Assembly: GCF_024666525.1 (NCBI RefSeq)
Contig: NZ_CP088294.1
Location: 2,666,001 to 2,730,000, forward strand
DNA from: Pseudomonas sp. J452
Lineage (GTDB): Bacteria; Pseudomonadota; Gammaproteobacteria; Pseudomonadales; Pseudomonadaceae
Direction: 5' to 3'
DNA length: 64,000 bases
Shown here: positions 55,193 to 64,000 of the stretch, one piece after another
How positions within the stretch are numbered: position 1 is the first letter of the stretch
Layout of the letters: the number at the start of each line of letters is the position of its first letter
Program-made: the position numbers and the translations under genes
Notes under the pieces: model-generated
The model's database searches: none
What the model was told of the DNA's origin: nothing
Seen by the model: only the letters and a program-made list of their open reading frames with translations

Positions 55193-56719
55193 TTACTGCA
55201 TGGATAGAGAGCTGCCGCGCTTGTACGTGAGCTGGGTCAGATCCAGGCGCAGGTCGTAGTACCAGATGCAGTCGACGACCTGGCCCTGCAGTTTGATCAG
55301 CGCCAGTTGCTCGCCTCTGGGTACCAGCAGCAGGCTGGGCGGCTGGCTATTGCCCCTGTTGTAGAGACGGTTGAAGCCTTGCAGGCGATCGGCGAGTCGC
55401 GTGCTGGACAGCGGTGTACCGTCGCTGGCGATGAACAGCAGACTGCCGTCGGAAGTCCAGGCCGCGTAGCGATCGGCCAGTTCATCGTAGGCCAGCGAAC
55501 TGATATCGATATTGTCCAGTGAGCGGAAGTCCAGCCATTTACCGTTGTTGGCATCGAAACGGTAAAGGAAGCCTTCGCCCCCCAGCGAGGCAAGGGTGAC
55601 GTAGTGGCGTTTGCTGTCGTAGGCCACATCCATGGGCCAGGACAGGCTGGGGAAGTTGCTGGGCATTTCCAGCAGGGTCTTCTGCCGAGTCTGCGGATCG
55701 ATCACGTGCAGCTGGTGGCTGTCTATCTGGTAGATGCGCTGATCCTGCATGGCCTTGACCGCCTTGTCGCTCGCGATGGCAACCTGTAGCTCGGGCTCCA
55801 CGGGGCCTTCCAGCGACCACTGGCTCTTGCCGTAGTCGCGGGTGGTCAGCTCGAACTGCAAGGGTTTGAGCGGCGCCTGCGGCATGTCGCCAGCCAGGGT
55901 CAGGTCCTGCTGCGGCTGGTCTGGTTCGGTCACGACAATGGCATTGGGCAGGGCATATTCGCCGCGAAAAGCGTCTACCTGCTGAATGCCGAACAGGTCG
56001 TGCAAGCCCTTGAGCAGGGCGACGAAGTTGCCGCTGTCCTTTTCGTAGCTGTAGGGCAATTGGCTCAGGAAACCCTGGGTAGCAAAGCTGCTGTACACGC
56101 TGGGGCGTTCGTAACCGGAGACGAGGATGCCCTTGACCAGGGTGTCGGCACTTGCATCCACCTGCCAGGCAATCTTCTCGTAGCTAGTCAGCACCAGTAG
56201 CACCGCTTTGCCCGGCCGATCGATCGACACCTTGACCCTGGTGCCCTGGCTGGCCTGGTTTGCCGCCTCGTATCCGGAAATCACGATAACTTCCGCGTTC
56301 TCGGCCAGGTCGGCCGGTGGCCGGGACTTGCTCAGCGGCAGTTCGCTGCCCGTCGGCATAAAGGCATCCGCTCGAATGGCAGGGGCCGGGTTGCTGATTG
56401 GCGCTGCGGGAGTGCGATCGCGTTGGCTCAGTAACACCTGGTTCAGGTGCTTTTCCTGGTAATACAGCGTCCCCAGGATTGCGCTCGCGCTGGCCAGCAC
56501 GATGCAGCCGAGCAGAGCGAGCCATAACAGGCTGTTTGCCGGGCGCGGCTCGCTCGGGCTGGCTGGTTCGACCGCGATGATGCTGGCCTGTAGCTGCTGG
56601 GTAGTCTTCAGCGCCTGCTCGACCTTGGCATAAATGGCGCCGCAGTTCGGGCAGGCGTGGGTCGGCAAGTCTTCGGCAAATGCTTGTGCATGGCCGCACT
56701 TCAAGCAGGTTTTGTTCAT
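55193..56719 (-). CDS. Zinc-ribbon / single-TM / large extracytoplasmic domain protein of unknown function
   Basis: 508 residues. N-terminal zinc ribbon: C-x2-C (CLKCG, 5-8) and C-x2-C (CPNCG, about 23-26). A TM helix lies at about 63-85 (LLWLALLGCIVLASASAIL). The rest (about 90-508) is probably periplasmic and its last third has propeller-like repeats (YQIDSHQLHVIDPQT, HYVTLASLGGEGFLYRFDA, YAAWTSDGSLLFIASDG). AAGGATG before 56719 supports the start. I do not know the family. Confidence 0.75.
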   Translation of the reverse strand: MNKTCLKCGHAQAFAEDLPTHACPNCGAIYAKVEQALKTTQQLQASIIAVEPASPSEPRPANSLLWLALLGCIVLASASAILGTLYYQEKHLNQVLLSQRDRTPAAPISNPAPAIRADAFMPTGSELPLSKSRPPADLAENAEVIVISGYEAANQASQGTRVKVSIDRPGKAVLLVLTSYEKIAWQVDASADTLVKGILVSGYERPSVYSSFATQGFLSQLPYSYEKDSGNFVALLKGLHDLFGIQQVDAFRGEYALPNAIVVTEPDQPQQDLTLAGDMPQAPLKPLQFELTTRDYGKSQWSLEGPVEPELQVAIASDKAVKAMQDQRIYQIDSHQLHVIDPQTRQKTLLEMPSNFPSLSWPMDVAYDSKRHYVTLASLGGEGFLYRFDANNGKWLDFRSLDNIDISSLAYDELADRYAAWTSDGSLLFIASDGTPLSSTRLADRLQGFNRLYNRGNSQPPSLLLVPRGEQLALIKLQGQVVDCIWYYDLRLDLTQLTYKRGSSLSMQ

Positions 56720-56780
56720 CGCCACATCCTTGTGTTGTTTGTGGGAAAGATCCATTCAACGCTAGGAATAGCCCAGTCGG

Positions 56781-57170
56781 CTACACCACTTGGCCCAGGC
56801 TCAGCAGCGGCAGATAAACCGCAACGATCTGCAGGGCAACCAGGAGCCATGCCACCAGGCTCGCCAGCAGCAGGCCGACATGGGCCCAGCGCTCGCGCAC
56901 TGCAACCCACAGCAGCAACCAGGCCAGTTGATGGGCCAGGCCGCCGCGCAGGACGCTCCATACCGCTTGCGGGTAATCCACGACCAACTGGGTCAGCAGG
57001 GGTAGCTCGGCACCGAAGCTGCTGAAAACGTCGGCGAAAGCCGGCAGGCTGGACCAGAAGCTGTAGGCCACCAAGGCCGCTGCGAGTAGCGACAGGCCAT
57101 GCAGCACCAGCTTGAGTTTGGACAGGGCAGGACGAGTGGCAGGTGTGGCGGCGGGTGATTGCGCGTGCAT
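56781..57170 (-). CDS. Small inner-membrane protein paired with the zinc-ribbon protein
   Basis: 129 residues: a short cytosolic start (MHAQSPAATPATRPALSKLKL), then TM helices at about 24-45, 77-95 and 99-122. It is 61 bases upstream of the zinc-ribbon gene on the same strand, so the two probably form an operon and may act together. AAGGAAG lies nine bases before ATG 57170. No motif gives a function. Confidence 0.7.
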   Translation of the reverse strand: MHAQSPAATPATRPALSKLKLVLHGLSLLAAALVAYSFWSSLPAFADVFSSFGAELPLLTQLVVDYPQAVWSVLRGGLAHQLAWLLLWVAVRERWAHVGLLLASLVAWLLVALQIVAVYLPLLSLGQVV

Positions 57171-57331
57171 CGCAGGAACTTCCTTGTGGCTTGCAGTGGT
57201 CGGGCGCAGTTTCCATGGCGTGGCAGGTTTTGAATAGTGAATTTCTGCCAGTGTCGGGCAGCGGGATTCCGTTTGATGGCGTTGGTTTTGGCTGCCGCTC
57301 GGATGACTGGCAAGCCTAATACTTGGCCGAT

Positions 57332-58063
57332 TCAGTCGGTATAGCGGGCGTAGCGCGCCTGGATACGTGCCACTTCGCCGGACGCCTGCATCAGCTGCAG
57401 GCGCCGGCGCAGGCGCTCGACCAGGTCCGGGTCGCATTCCAGCGAGCAGGCCAGGTAGAGGTCGTTGCTGACCAGGGGCGGGCTGCTGAGCAGTTCGTGC
57501 TTGCCGACCTTTTCCCAGAAGTAACGCGCTTCGGGGATGCCATTGAACCAGGCATCCAGGCGGCCCATTTCCAGCATCAGCGCCGGGTTCTCATCGATCT
57601 TCAACACCAGCAGCTGGTCTTCGCGAAAGCCGGCGTCGAGCAGTTGCTGGTGCTGCGCGCTGCCCAGGCCGACGCCAACCTGGCGCAGCTGCAGGCGCGC
57701 TTCGGCCATTGAGCGTACGGGCGTGCCGAGGCTGAAGAAGGCCCGTTGTATGTGGAAAATCGGGGTGATCCAGGTGTACAGCTTTTCCCGCGAGGGAATG
57801 CGTGACAGCGGCATGATCAGCAGGTCGCGGCCTTCCTGCACCTGCTTCTGGGCTCGTGGCCAGGGTGGCGTGTGCAGCCTGTAGTCGAGCTTTTCCGCAG
57901 CCAGGGCGGCCAGCACCACTTCACCCACCAGGCCGTGCTGGCCTGGCTCGCTTGAGGTCAGCGGTGGCGCTTGCACGCTGAACAGCTGCACGGCTTCGGC
58001 CCAGGCGGGCAACGGCAGCAGCAGGATGAGCAGGCAGAGTAGGCGAGCGGAGGCTGTAGGCAT
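57332..58063 (-). CDS. Solitary periplasmic solute-binding protein (SBP_bac_3-like), paralogue 4
   Basis: 243 residues with a signal peptide (LLPLPAWA then EAVQLF). Mature motifs APPLTSSEPGQHGLVGEVVLAAL and TPPWPRAQKQV match the other three orphan binding proteins, but this one is more divergent. The start is ATG 58063; TTG 58072 is possible, and neither has a strong ribosome-binding site. No transporter genes are beside it. Confidence 0.8.
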   Translation of the reverse strand: MPTASARLLCLLILLLPLPAWAEAVQLFSVQAPPLTSSEPGQHGLVGEVVLAALAAEKLDYRLHTPPWPRAQKQVQEGRDLLIMPLSRIPSREKLYTWITPIFHIQRAFFSLGTPVRSMAEARLQLRQVGVGLGSAQHQQLLDAGFREDQLLVLKIDENPALMLEMGRLDAWFNGIPEARYFWEKVGKHELLSSPPLVSNDLYLACSLECDPDLVERLRRRLQLMQASGEVARIQARYARYTD

Positions 58064-58189
58064 GCGTGGCAATCAGGGTTGCTGTGCAGCCAGTATAGGC
58101 GGGTGGGGAGGGCGGTCGGATTGGGTGTGTTGCGGGATCTAGCGGAGTGAGAACCCGCCCCGGGCGCGCGGCCAGGGCGGGTGGGGCCA

Positions 58190-58471
58190 TCAGTCCTGGC
58201 GGCTGGTGACTTCCAGCAGGTGGTAGCCGAACTGGGTCTTCACCGGGCCTTGCACCACGTTGATCGGTGCGCTGAATACCACGGTGTCGAATTCCTTGAC
58301 CATCTGGCCCGGGCCGAAGGAGCCGAGGTCGCCGCCCTGGCGGCTGGACGGGCAGGTGGAGTTATCTTTGGCGACCTGGGCGAAGTCGGCACCACCTTCG
58401 ATGGCGGCTTTCAGTTCGTTGCACTTGGCTTCGCTGGCAACCAGGATGTGACGGGCAGTGGCTCGGGCCAT
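58190..58471 (-). CDS. ppiC: Parvulin-type peptidyl-prolyl cis-trans isomerase (PpiC family)
   Basis: A 93-residue stand-alone parvulin, cytosolic since there is no signal peptide. The whole fold is present: ARHILVASEAKCNELKAAIEGG, DFAQVAKDNSTCPSS, GGDLGSFGPGQMVKEFD, and the C-terminal TQFGYHLLEV. It speeds folding at proline bonds. GAGGAG is upstream of ATG 58471. Confidence 0.94.
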   Translation of the reverse strand: MARATARHILVASEAKCNELKAAIEGGADFAQVAKDNSTCPSSRQGGDLGSFGPGQMVKEFDTVVFSAPINVVQGPVKTQFGYHLLEVTSRQD

Positions 58472-58580
58472 GGGGTGTACTCCTCTGAAGAAAGGTGCTG
58501 AGCCTACCGGATTCGATGGGCTATTCAAGGCAGTTCATCGGCTGGGGGCGGTGCTCTGCGCCCCGAGGCCGTGCGTGCAG

Positions 58581-59099
58581 CTAGTCGCTGCTGGGGGCGA
58601 GCAGCTGGCTGGGGTCCAGGTAGAACATCTTCTTCCAGCCCTGCGCACTGCCATCGGCGCGCCAGAAATAGGGCAGCAGGCTGACGATGGAATAGTGCAG
58701 GTGCGGTGGCTTGCCCCGCGCATTGCCGCTATCGCCGACCGTGCCCAGCAGGCTGCCGGGCAGCACGGGTTGGCCGGGCCAGGCGCCGTGGCTGTCGAGA
58801 TGGGCGAAGTAGTGCAGGCGCCATTTCGGCCCGAGTACCACCAGCACCTTGCCACCCATATCGATTTCACCGCGCAGCAGCACCAGGCCGTAGCTCGGCG
58901 CTACTACAGGCGTACCGGTGCGGGCGAAGATGTCGATGCCCTTGTGCACGCCGGAGCGGCCCCAGGGTTCGAACCAGAAACTCTTGGGGTGCCAGTCTTT
59001 GCTGCTGGCGCCCTGCACGGGCACCTGTGGCCACTCGGGGGCGAGCAGCCAGGCGAGACACAGGGCGAGCAGCAGATAGCGTTTGCGTGGGCGTTTCAT
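58581..59099 (-). CDS. M23-family (LytM-like) metallopeptidase
   Basis: 172 residues with an N-terminal signal anchor (about 8-21). Zinc ligands are His52 and Asp56 (HKGID) and the HLH motif at 133-135, with a further His100. It likely cuts peptidoglycan cross-bridges in the periplasm, or activates amidases. No coiled coil is present, unlike EnvC/NlpD. The start ATG 59099 is just downstream of the AraC-type gene on the same strand. Confidence 0.9.
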   Translation of the reverse strand: MKRPRKRYLLLALCLAWLLAPEWPQVPVQGASSKDWHPKSFWFEPWGRSGVHKGIDIFARTGTPVVAPSYGLVLLRGEIDMGGKVLVVLGPKWRLHYFAHLDSHGAWPGQPVLPGSLLGTVGDSGNARGKPPHLHYSIVSLLPYFWRADGSAQGWKKMFYLDPSQLLAPSSD

Positions 59100-59129
59100 A
59101 GGGCGGCATCCATGCGGCGGGGTTGATGT

Positions 59130-60131
59130 TCAGCTTTCCTGATGCGCGCGATAGGCGCCGGGGGTCAGCCCGGTCCATTTCTTGAAGGCGCGGTGGAAGG
59201 CCGAGGGTTCGGAGAAGCCGAGCTGTTCGGCCAGATCCTGGATCGACAGTTCGTCGCGGCCCAGGTGGTAGATGGCCAGGTCGCGGCGCAGGTGGTCCTT
59301 GAGTTCCTGGAAGCTGCTGCCTTCCTCGCGCAGGTGGCGGCGCAGGGTCTGCGGGCTGATATGCAGTTGCTGGGCGACCTGTTCCAGATCGGGCCAGTTG
59401 GCACAGTCGCGGCCGAGCAGGCGGCGGATACGGCTGGTCAGGCTGTCACCGCCATCGGGGCGGGCCAGCAGGTCGGCCGGTGAGTGTTCGAGGAACTGCT
59501 TGAGCGTGCGCTCGTCCTGCAGCAGCGGCATGTTCAGGTAGCGGCTGTGAAACAGCAGGCTAGTGCTGGCTGCGTCGAAGCGCCGTGGGCAGGGGAACAG
59601 CAGGTCGTACTCGCCGCTGTGCGCCGGCTCGGCATAGGCGAAGCTGGCTTCTTCCAGGCGGATGCGCTGGCCGATCAGCCAGCTGCCGAGGCGGTGCCAG
59701 ATCACCAGCAGGCTCTCGGTGAGGAAGTGGTCCGGGTCCCACAGCACCGAGCTGTCGATACTCAGGCGGACCCACTCGTCCTCGCGCTGCAGGTGCACGC
59801 GGGGGGCGTCGGGGAACAGGCCGTAGAACAGCATGCCGCGCACCAGGGCTTTTTCCAGGGTGCGGCAGTGGATGATGGCGTGGCCCATCATGGCGAAGGT
59901 GCCGCGCTTGCTCGGGCGCTGGCCGAAGCCCATGTACTCGTCATCGAGTAGTGCCCACAGGCCTTGCAGCAGGCGGGTGAACTGCTCGGGGGCGAGGCGT
60001 GCGCGCGGCTCTTCCAGCAGCGCCGGCTGGATGCCCAGCTCGCGCAGCAGGGCGCTGTAGTCCAGGCCCTGGCGCTCGGCGCCGCGCAGGGCGGCGCGGA
60101 TGAAATGGCTGGCGATAGTGCGTTCGCGCAT
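59130..60131 (-). CDS. AraC-family transcriptional regulator (OruR-like)
   Basis: 333 residues: an N-terminal 'arabinose-binding' regulatory domain (about 15-200; the HAIIHCRTLEKAL segment) and a C-terminal AraC double HTH (about 235-330; VAQQLHISPQTLRRHLREEG and LGFSEPSAFHRAFKKWTG). The start MRERTIASHF and overall sequence recall P. aeruginosa OruR, the ornithine-utilisation regulator. No ornithine genes are near, so the specific name is only a suggestion. Confidence 0.85.
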   Translation of the reverse strand: MRERTIASHFIRAALRGAERQGLDYSALLRELGIQPALLEEPRARLAPEQFTRLLQGLWALLDDEYMGFGQRPSKRGTFAMMGHAIIHCRTLEKALVRGMLFYGLFPDAPRVHLQREDEWVRLSIDSSVLWDPDHFLTESLLVIWHRLGSWLIGQRIRLEEASFAYAEPAHSGEYDLLFPCPRRFDAASTSLLFHSRYLNMPLLQDERTLKQFLEHSPADLLARPDGGDSLTSRIRRLLGRDCANWPDLEQVAQQLHISPQTLRRHLREEGSSFQELKDHLRRDLAIYHLGRDELSIQDLAEQLGFSEPSAFHRAFKKWTGLTPGAYRAHQES

Positions 60132-60311
60132 GACAGGGCTCGGCGAAAGTGTGGGCCGGATGGTAGGGCGCTCGGCGGCGGTGGACAAGCATGGGCTGCT
60201 CCCTCTGCCGTTTACGGGAGACGACTGCTGGGATGCCGGAGGTAGGGGGACGCAGGAAGCCAAAGCCGAGGGTTGGGGGGAGGGGGAGTGGGCCGACTCC
60301 CTCTCCCCCAG

Positions 60312-60337
60312 CCCCTCTCCCACAAGTGGGAGAGGGG
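60312..60337. repeat. CCCCTCTCCCAC / GTGGGAGAGGGG hairpin repeat
   Basis: A perfect 12-bp stem with a 2-base spacer, within a purine/pyrimidine-skewed stretch (60270-60340). This GGGAGAGGGG-type repeat is widespread in GC-rich bacteria. It lies just downstream of modC. Confidence 0.7.
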
Positions 60338-60361
60338 AGTGTCCGTGGGCCGAGTCAGCCT

Positions 60362-61471
60362 TCAGGCCAGCAGCGCCACCGACTTGATCTGCGCCCACAG
60401 TTGCTGGCCATCGTGCAGGCCGAGCTGGTCGCGCGAGTAGCGGGTGATGCGCGCCAGCAGCAGCGTGCCGTGCATGTCCAGGCGTACCAGCACATGGGCC
60501 GGGTTGTCCGCTGGCGCCTGGCTGTGCACGGTGACCGGCAGCAGGTTGAGGATGCTGCTGTGCTGCGGCTTATCCAGGCTCAGGCTGACGTCGCGGGCCT
60601 GCACCTTGACCCGCAGCAGCTTGCCGCTGGCCACCGGGGCATGGGCGATGCGCAGGCCAATCGGGCTGCCGGGAAAGGCCAGGCTAAGCAGTTGATAGTG
60701 CGCATCGTGGTCGCTGACCCGCGCCTGCACCACCACGCCGGCATCCTCGCTGTGGGCCATGGGCAGATCGAGGCGTGCCAGCAACTCGTCGACCGGGCCG
60801 CTGGCCTGCACCTGGCCGTGGTCCAGCAGCACCAGGTGATCGGCCAGGCGTGCCACCTCGTCCGGCGCGTGGCTGACGTAGAGCACGGGTATCTCCAGTT
60901 CGTCGTGCAGGCGCTCCAGATAGGGCAGGATTTCGGCCTTGCGCTGCGGGTCGAGGGCGGCCAGCGGTTCGTCCAGCAACAGCAGGCGCGGGCTGGTCAG
61001 CAGTGCGCGGGCGATGGCGACCCGTTGCCGTTCACCACCGGACAGTTTGCCTGGCAGGCGTTCGAGCAGGTGCTCGATGCCGAGCAGCGCCAACGCCTGC
61101 TCCAGGCTGACGCGGCGCTGCTCGGCAGGAATGCGTTTGCGGCCGTATTCCAGATTGCCGCGCACCGACAGGTGCTCGAACAGGCTGGCTTCCTGGAACA
61201 CATAACCCAGGGCGCGCTGGTGCGGGGCGAGGAAGTGGCCGCGGGCGCTGTCCTGCCAGCACTCACCGTTGACCCGCAGCTGGCCGATTTCGGCGCGCTC
61301 CAGACCGGCCACGCAGCGCAGCAGGCTGGTCTTGCCCGAGCCGGACGGGCCGAACAGCGCGGTGACGCCGCGCCCCGGCAGGTCCAGATCGACATCCAGG
61401 CGGAACTCGCCACGGCTCAGGCGAAAGCGGGCCTGCAGACGCTTATCGGGCGAAACAGCGTTATGGCTCAT
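60362..61471 (-). CDS. modC: Molybdate ABC transporter ATP-binding protein ModC
   Basis: A 369-residue ATPase: Walker [10 protein letters not shown] (41-49), LSGGE (143-147), Walker B LLLLDEP, and a C-terminal mop/TOBE domain (about 295-369) that binds oxyanion and regulates activity. It powers ModB. It is the last gene of modABC and lies three bases after modB. Confidence 0.96.
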   Translation of the reverse strand: MSHNAVSPDKRLQARFRLSRGEFRLDVDLDLPGRGVTALFGPSGSGKTSLLRCVAGLERAEIGQLRVNGECWQDSARGHFLAPHQRALGYVFQEASLFEHLSVRGNLEYGRKRIPAEQRRVSLEQALALLGIEHLLERLPGKLSGGERQRVAIARALLTSPRLLLLDEPLAALDPQRKAEILPYLERLHDELEIPVLYVSHAPDEVARLADHLVLLDHGQVQASGPVDELLARLDLPMAHSEDAGVVVQARVSDHDAHYQLLSLAFPGSPIGLRIAHAPVASGKLLRVKVQARDVSLSLDKPQHSSILNLLPVTVHSQAPADNPAHVLVRLDMHGTLLLARITRYSRDQLGLHDGQQLWAQIKSVALLA

Positions 61472-61474
61472 GGC

Positions 61475-62155
61475 TCAGACCCGTACCGGCTGCAGGCGAC
61501 CTTTGAGGTGCAGGGCCAGCAGGATAAGGAAGGAGAACAGCAGCATGCCGCCGGCCAGCCAGTGGGCCTGGGCGTATTCCATGGCCTCGACGTGGTTGAA
61601 GATCTGCACCGAGACCACGCTGGTCTTGCCGGGAATATTGCCGCCGATCATCAGCACCACGCCGAACTCGCCGATGGTGTGGGCAAAGCCCAGCACCGCG
61701 GCGGTGATGAAACCGGGTTTGGCCAGCGGCAAGGCGACTGTAAAGAAGCTGTCCCAGGGACTGGCGCGCAGGGTGGCGGCGACTTCCAGGGGGCGCTCGC
61801 CGATGGCCGCGAAGGCGTTTTGCAGCGGCTGCACGACGAAGGGCATGGAGTAGATGATCGAACCCACCACCAGGCCGGCGAAGCTGAAGGGCAGGGTGCC
61901 CAGCCCCAGGCTCTGGGTGAGCTGGCCGATCGGCCCGTGCGGGCCCATGGTCACCAGCAGGTAGAAGCCGATCACCGTCGGCGGCAGCACCAGGGGCAGG
62001 GTGACCACGGCGCTGACCGGGCCCTTCCACCAGGAACGGGTGCGCGCCAGCCACCAGGCGATAGGCGTGCCGATCAGCAGCAAGAGCACTGTGGTCAGCG
62101 TGGCCAGCTGCAGGGTCAACCAGATCGCGGCGAAGTCGGCGCTGGTGAGGGGCAT
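61475..62155 (-). CDS. modB: Molybdate ABC transporter permease ModB
   Basis: A 226-residue inner-membrane permease with five or six TM helices and the EAA-type loop ([25 protein letters not shown]) that contacts ModC. Together with ModA it imports molybdate needed for molybdopterin enzymes, such as the oxidoreductase at 4898 and nitrate reductases. Confidence 0.96.
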   Translation of the reverse strand: MPLTSADFAAIWLTLQLATLTTVLLLLIGTPIAWWLARTRSWWKGPVSAVVTLPLVLPPTVIGFYLLVTMGPHGPIGQLTQSLGLGTLPFSFAGLVVGSIIYSMPFVVQPLQNAFAAIGERPLEVAATLRASPWDSFFTVALPLAKPGFITAAVLGFAHTIGEFGVVLMIGGNIPGKTSVVSVQIFNHVEAMEYAQAHWLAGGMLLFSFLILLALHLKGRLQPVRV

Positions 62156-62227
62156 CGCGGGTTTTCCTTGTCGTCAGGCAGCTGCAGGTGCGCCCGGCGC
62201 ACCCTACAAGAAGCCGGGCGCCGCTGG

Positions 62228-63103
<876 letters not shown>

Positions 63104-63137
63104 CTAATACGCTTTGCCCAGCACGGCCATGCAACGC

Positions 63138-63181
63138 AAAAGCCCGCGACCCGCACCTTGCAAGGGTGCCGGCCGCGGGCT
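63138..63181 (-). terminator. Rho-independent terminator of nirBD
   Basis: On the minus strand, a long imperfect stem (63181-63165 with 63157-63141; core AGCCCGCG/CGCGGGCT) is followed by TTTTGCG. It lies 25 bases after the nirD stop. Confidence 0.75.
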
Positions 63182-63206
63182 CGCGGTGGGCTACTGGGTG
63201 GAGCGA

Positions 63207-63584
63207 TCAGGCCAGGCCGATTTCCACCGTGTCACCCTGCAGGCGCACCGGCCAGGTACGCAGCTGCTGCTCCGGGTATTCCAGGCAGGTGCCGTCTTCC
63301 AGGCGGTAGTGCTGCTTGTACAGCGGTGCGGCGATCACCAGGTCGCCACCCAGGCTGCCGACAATGCCGCGACCGATGACGTTGGCGCCGGACTTGGGGT
63401 CGCGGTTGTCCACGGCATACAGCTGCTTGTCGCTGGCCTCGTTTGGCAGATAGAACAGCGCCACCTGGGCGCCGTCGACCCAGGCGACCACGCCGGAGTT
63501 GGCCACCAGGTCGGCACGGCTGCACAGGGCGCGCCACTGCACGCTGGTTTGCTCGACTATTGCGGTTGCGCTCGACTGGCCCAT
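63207..63584 (-). CDS. nirD: Assimilatory nitrite reductase small subunit NirD
   Basis: A 125-residue Rieske-fold protein without the Cys/His cluster ligands, as expected for NirD. Motifs: LYAVDNRDPKSGANVIGRGIVGSLGGDLVIAAPLYKQHY. It supports NirB in reducing nitrite to ammonia in the cytosol. GAGGAGG lies before ATG 63584, which overlaps the nirB stop (TGATG). Confidence 0.95.
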   Translation of the reverse strand: MGQSSATAIVEQTSVQWRALCSRADLVANSGVVAWVDGAQVALFYLPNEASDKQLYAVDNRDPKSGANVIGRGIVGSLGGDLVIAAPLYKQHYRLEDGTCLEYPEQQLRTWPVRLQGDTVEIGLA

Positions 63585-64000
63585 CAGACCACCTCCTCGG
63601 CTGGAATAAGTTGCAGTTCGGTGGCGCTGATCGGGCGACGCTGGCCACGCTCCTCGACGAACTGGATATCCGGGTCGCCGCCTTGCTGGTTGACGAAGGT
63701 GCGGAAGCGCTTGAGCTTCTCCGGGTCCTTGAGGGCGTTGGCCCATTCGCACTCGTAGCGGTCGATCACCAGCTGCATCTGCGCTTCCAGTTCGGCGGCG
63801 AGATTCAGGCTGTCGTCGATGATCACTTCCTTCAGGTAGTCCAGGCCGCCTTCCAGCGACTCACGCCACACCGAGGTGCGTTGCAGACGGTCGGCGGTTT
63901 GCACGTAGAACATCAGGAAGCGGTCGATGTAGCGCACCAGGGTGGCGTCATCCAGGTCGGTGGCGAACAGCTCGGCGTGGCGTGGGCGCATGCCGCCGTT
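63584..64000 (-). CDS. nirB: Assimilatory nitrite reductase large subunit NirB (partial, 5' end outside window)
   Basis: Only the last ~138 codons are here. The segment GGMRPRHAELFATDLDD, YVQTADRLQRTS and SLEGGLDYLKEVIIDDSL is the typical C-terminus of NADH-dependent nitrite reductase NirB, after its siroheme domain. Upstream flavin and cluster domains are not visible. It is coupled to nirD by the overlapping TGATG. Confidence 0.94.
   Translation of the reverse strand, partial: NGGMRPRHAELFATDLDDATLVRYIDRFLMFYVQTADRLQRTSVWRESLEGGLDYLKEVIIDDSLNLAAELEAQMQLVIDRYECEWANALKDPEKLKRFRTFVNQQGGDPDIQFVEERGQRRPISATELQLIPAEEVV

Overview
This window is a typical chromosomal stretch of a Pseudomonas species. 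It is GC-rich and gene-dense, and long blocks keep the gene order I know from P. aeruginosa: the tctDE/tctCBA locus, then HDOD-ygfZ-sdhE-ygfX-nadB-algU-mucABCD-lepA-lepB-DUF4845-rnc-era-recO-pdxJ, as well as rapA with its alkB neighbourhood and grxD with bfrB. The REP-like palindromes (GTAGGAGCCAGC... type), the perfect Anr box and the AlgU-type promoter also fit a pseudomonad. It is not P. aeruginosa itself: opdH is absent from the tct locus, bfd is not beside bfrB, and several accessory genes differ. I assign no species.

Layout. 1-8 kb: start of an outer-membrane porin, a PhzF-family enzyme, an orphan ABC ATPase coupled to argF, a small lipoprotein, a molybdopterin oxidoreductase, grxD and bacterioferritin bfrB. 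8-14 kb: small membrane proteins, a short-chain dehydrogenase and the RNA polymerase recycling ATPase rapA. 14-15.7 kb: alkB and small genes separated by two kinds of mobile-looking palindromic elements, then an Anr-controlled gene for a 38-residue cbb3 oxidase subunit (CcoM). 15.8-22.4 kb: AbrB-type permease and the tricarboxylate transport system with its two-component regulator. 22.4-38.3 kb: conserved housekeeping block, including the envelope-stress sigma factor AlgU and its Muc regulators, translation factor LepA, signal peptidase, RNase III, Era, RecO and PdxJ. 38-49 kb: accessory genes, namely solitary periplasmic binding proteins, a GGDEF protein, cspA, endonuclease I, a three-gene Ser/Thr phosphatase-kinase-FHA cassette, and a secreted zinc phospholipase C/P1-nuclease-like protein. 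49-60 kb: amidohydrolase, a YebC paralogue, SDR with divergent LysR regulator, a zinc-ribbon/TM/periplasmic protein of unknown function, parvulin, M23 peptidase and an OruR-like AraC regulator. 60-64 kb: modABC for molybdate uptake and the 3' end of nirBD (assimilatory nitrite reductase).

The most distinctive signals are non-coding. (1) A family of about 140-bp elements (two complete, one complete but diverged, one truncated) has terminal inverted repeats, 3-bp flanking direct repeats of the form T(G/A)A, the same orientation relative to the upstream gene, and an internal stem whose two arms differ between copies but keep pairing. Three of the four begin exactly at a stop codon. (2) A 316-bp element between alkB and the next gene has 24-bp terminal inverted repeats, a TA target duplication and a chain of internal hairpins, and may be an undescribed MITE. 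Among the genes, the PP2C/kinase/FHA cassette with no secretion-system genes beside it is the best candidate for an undescribed signalling system. No tRNA, rRNA, CRISPR array, prophage or complete insertion sequence was seen.
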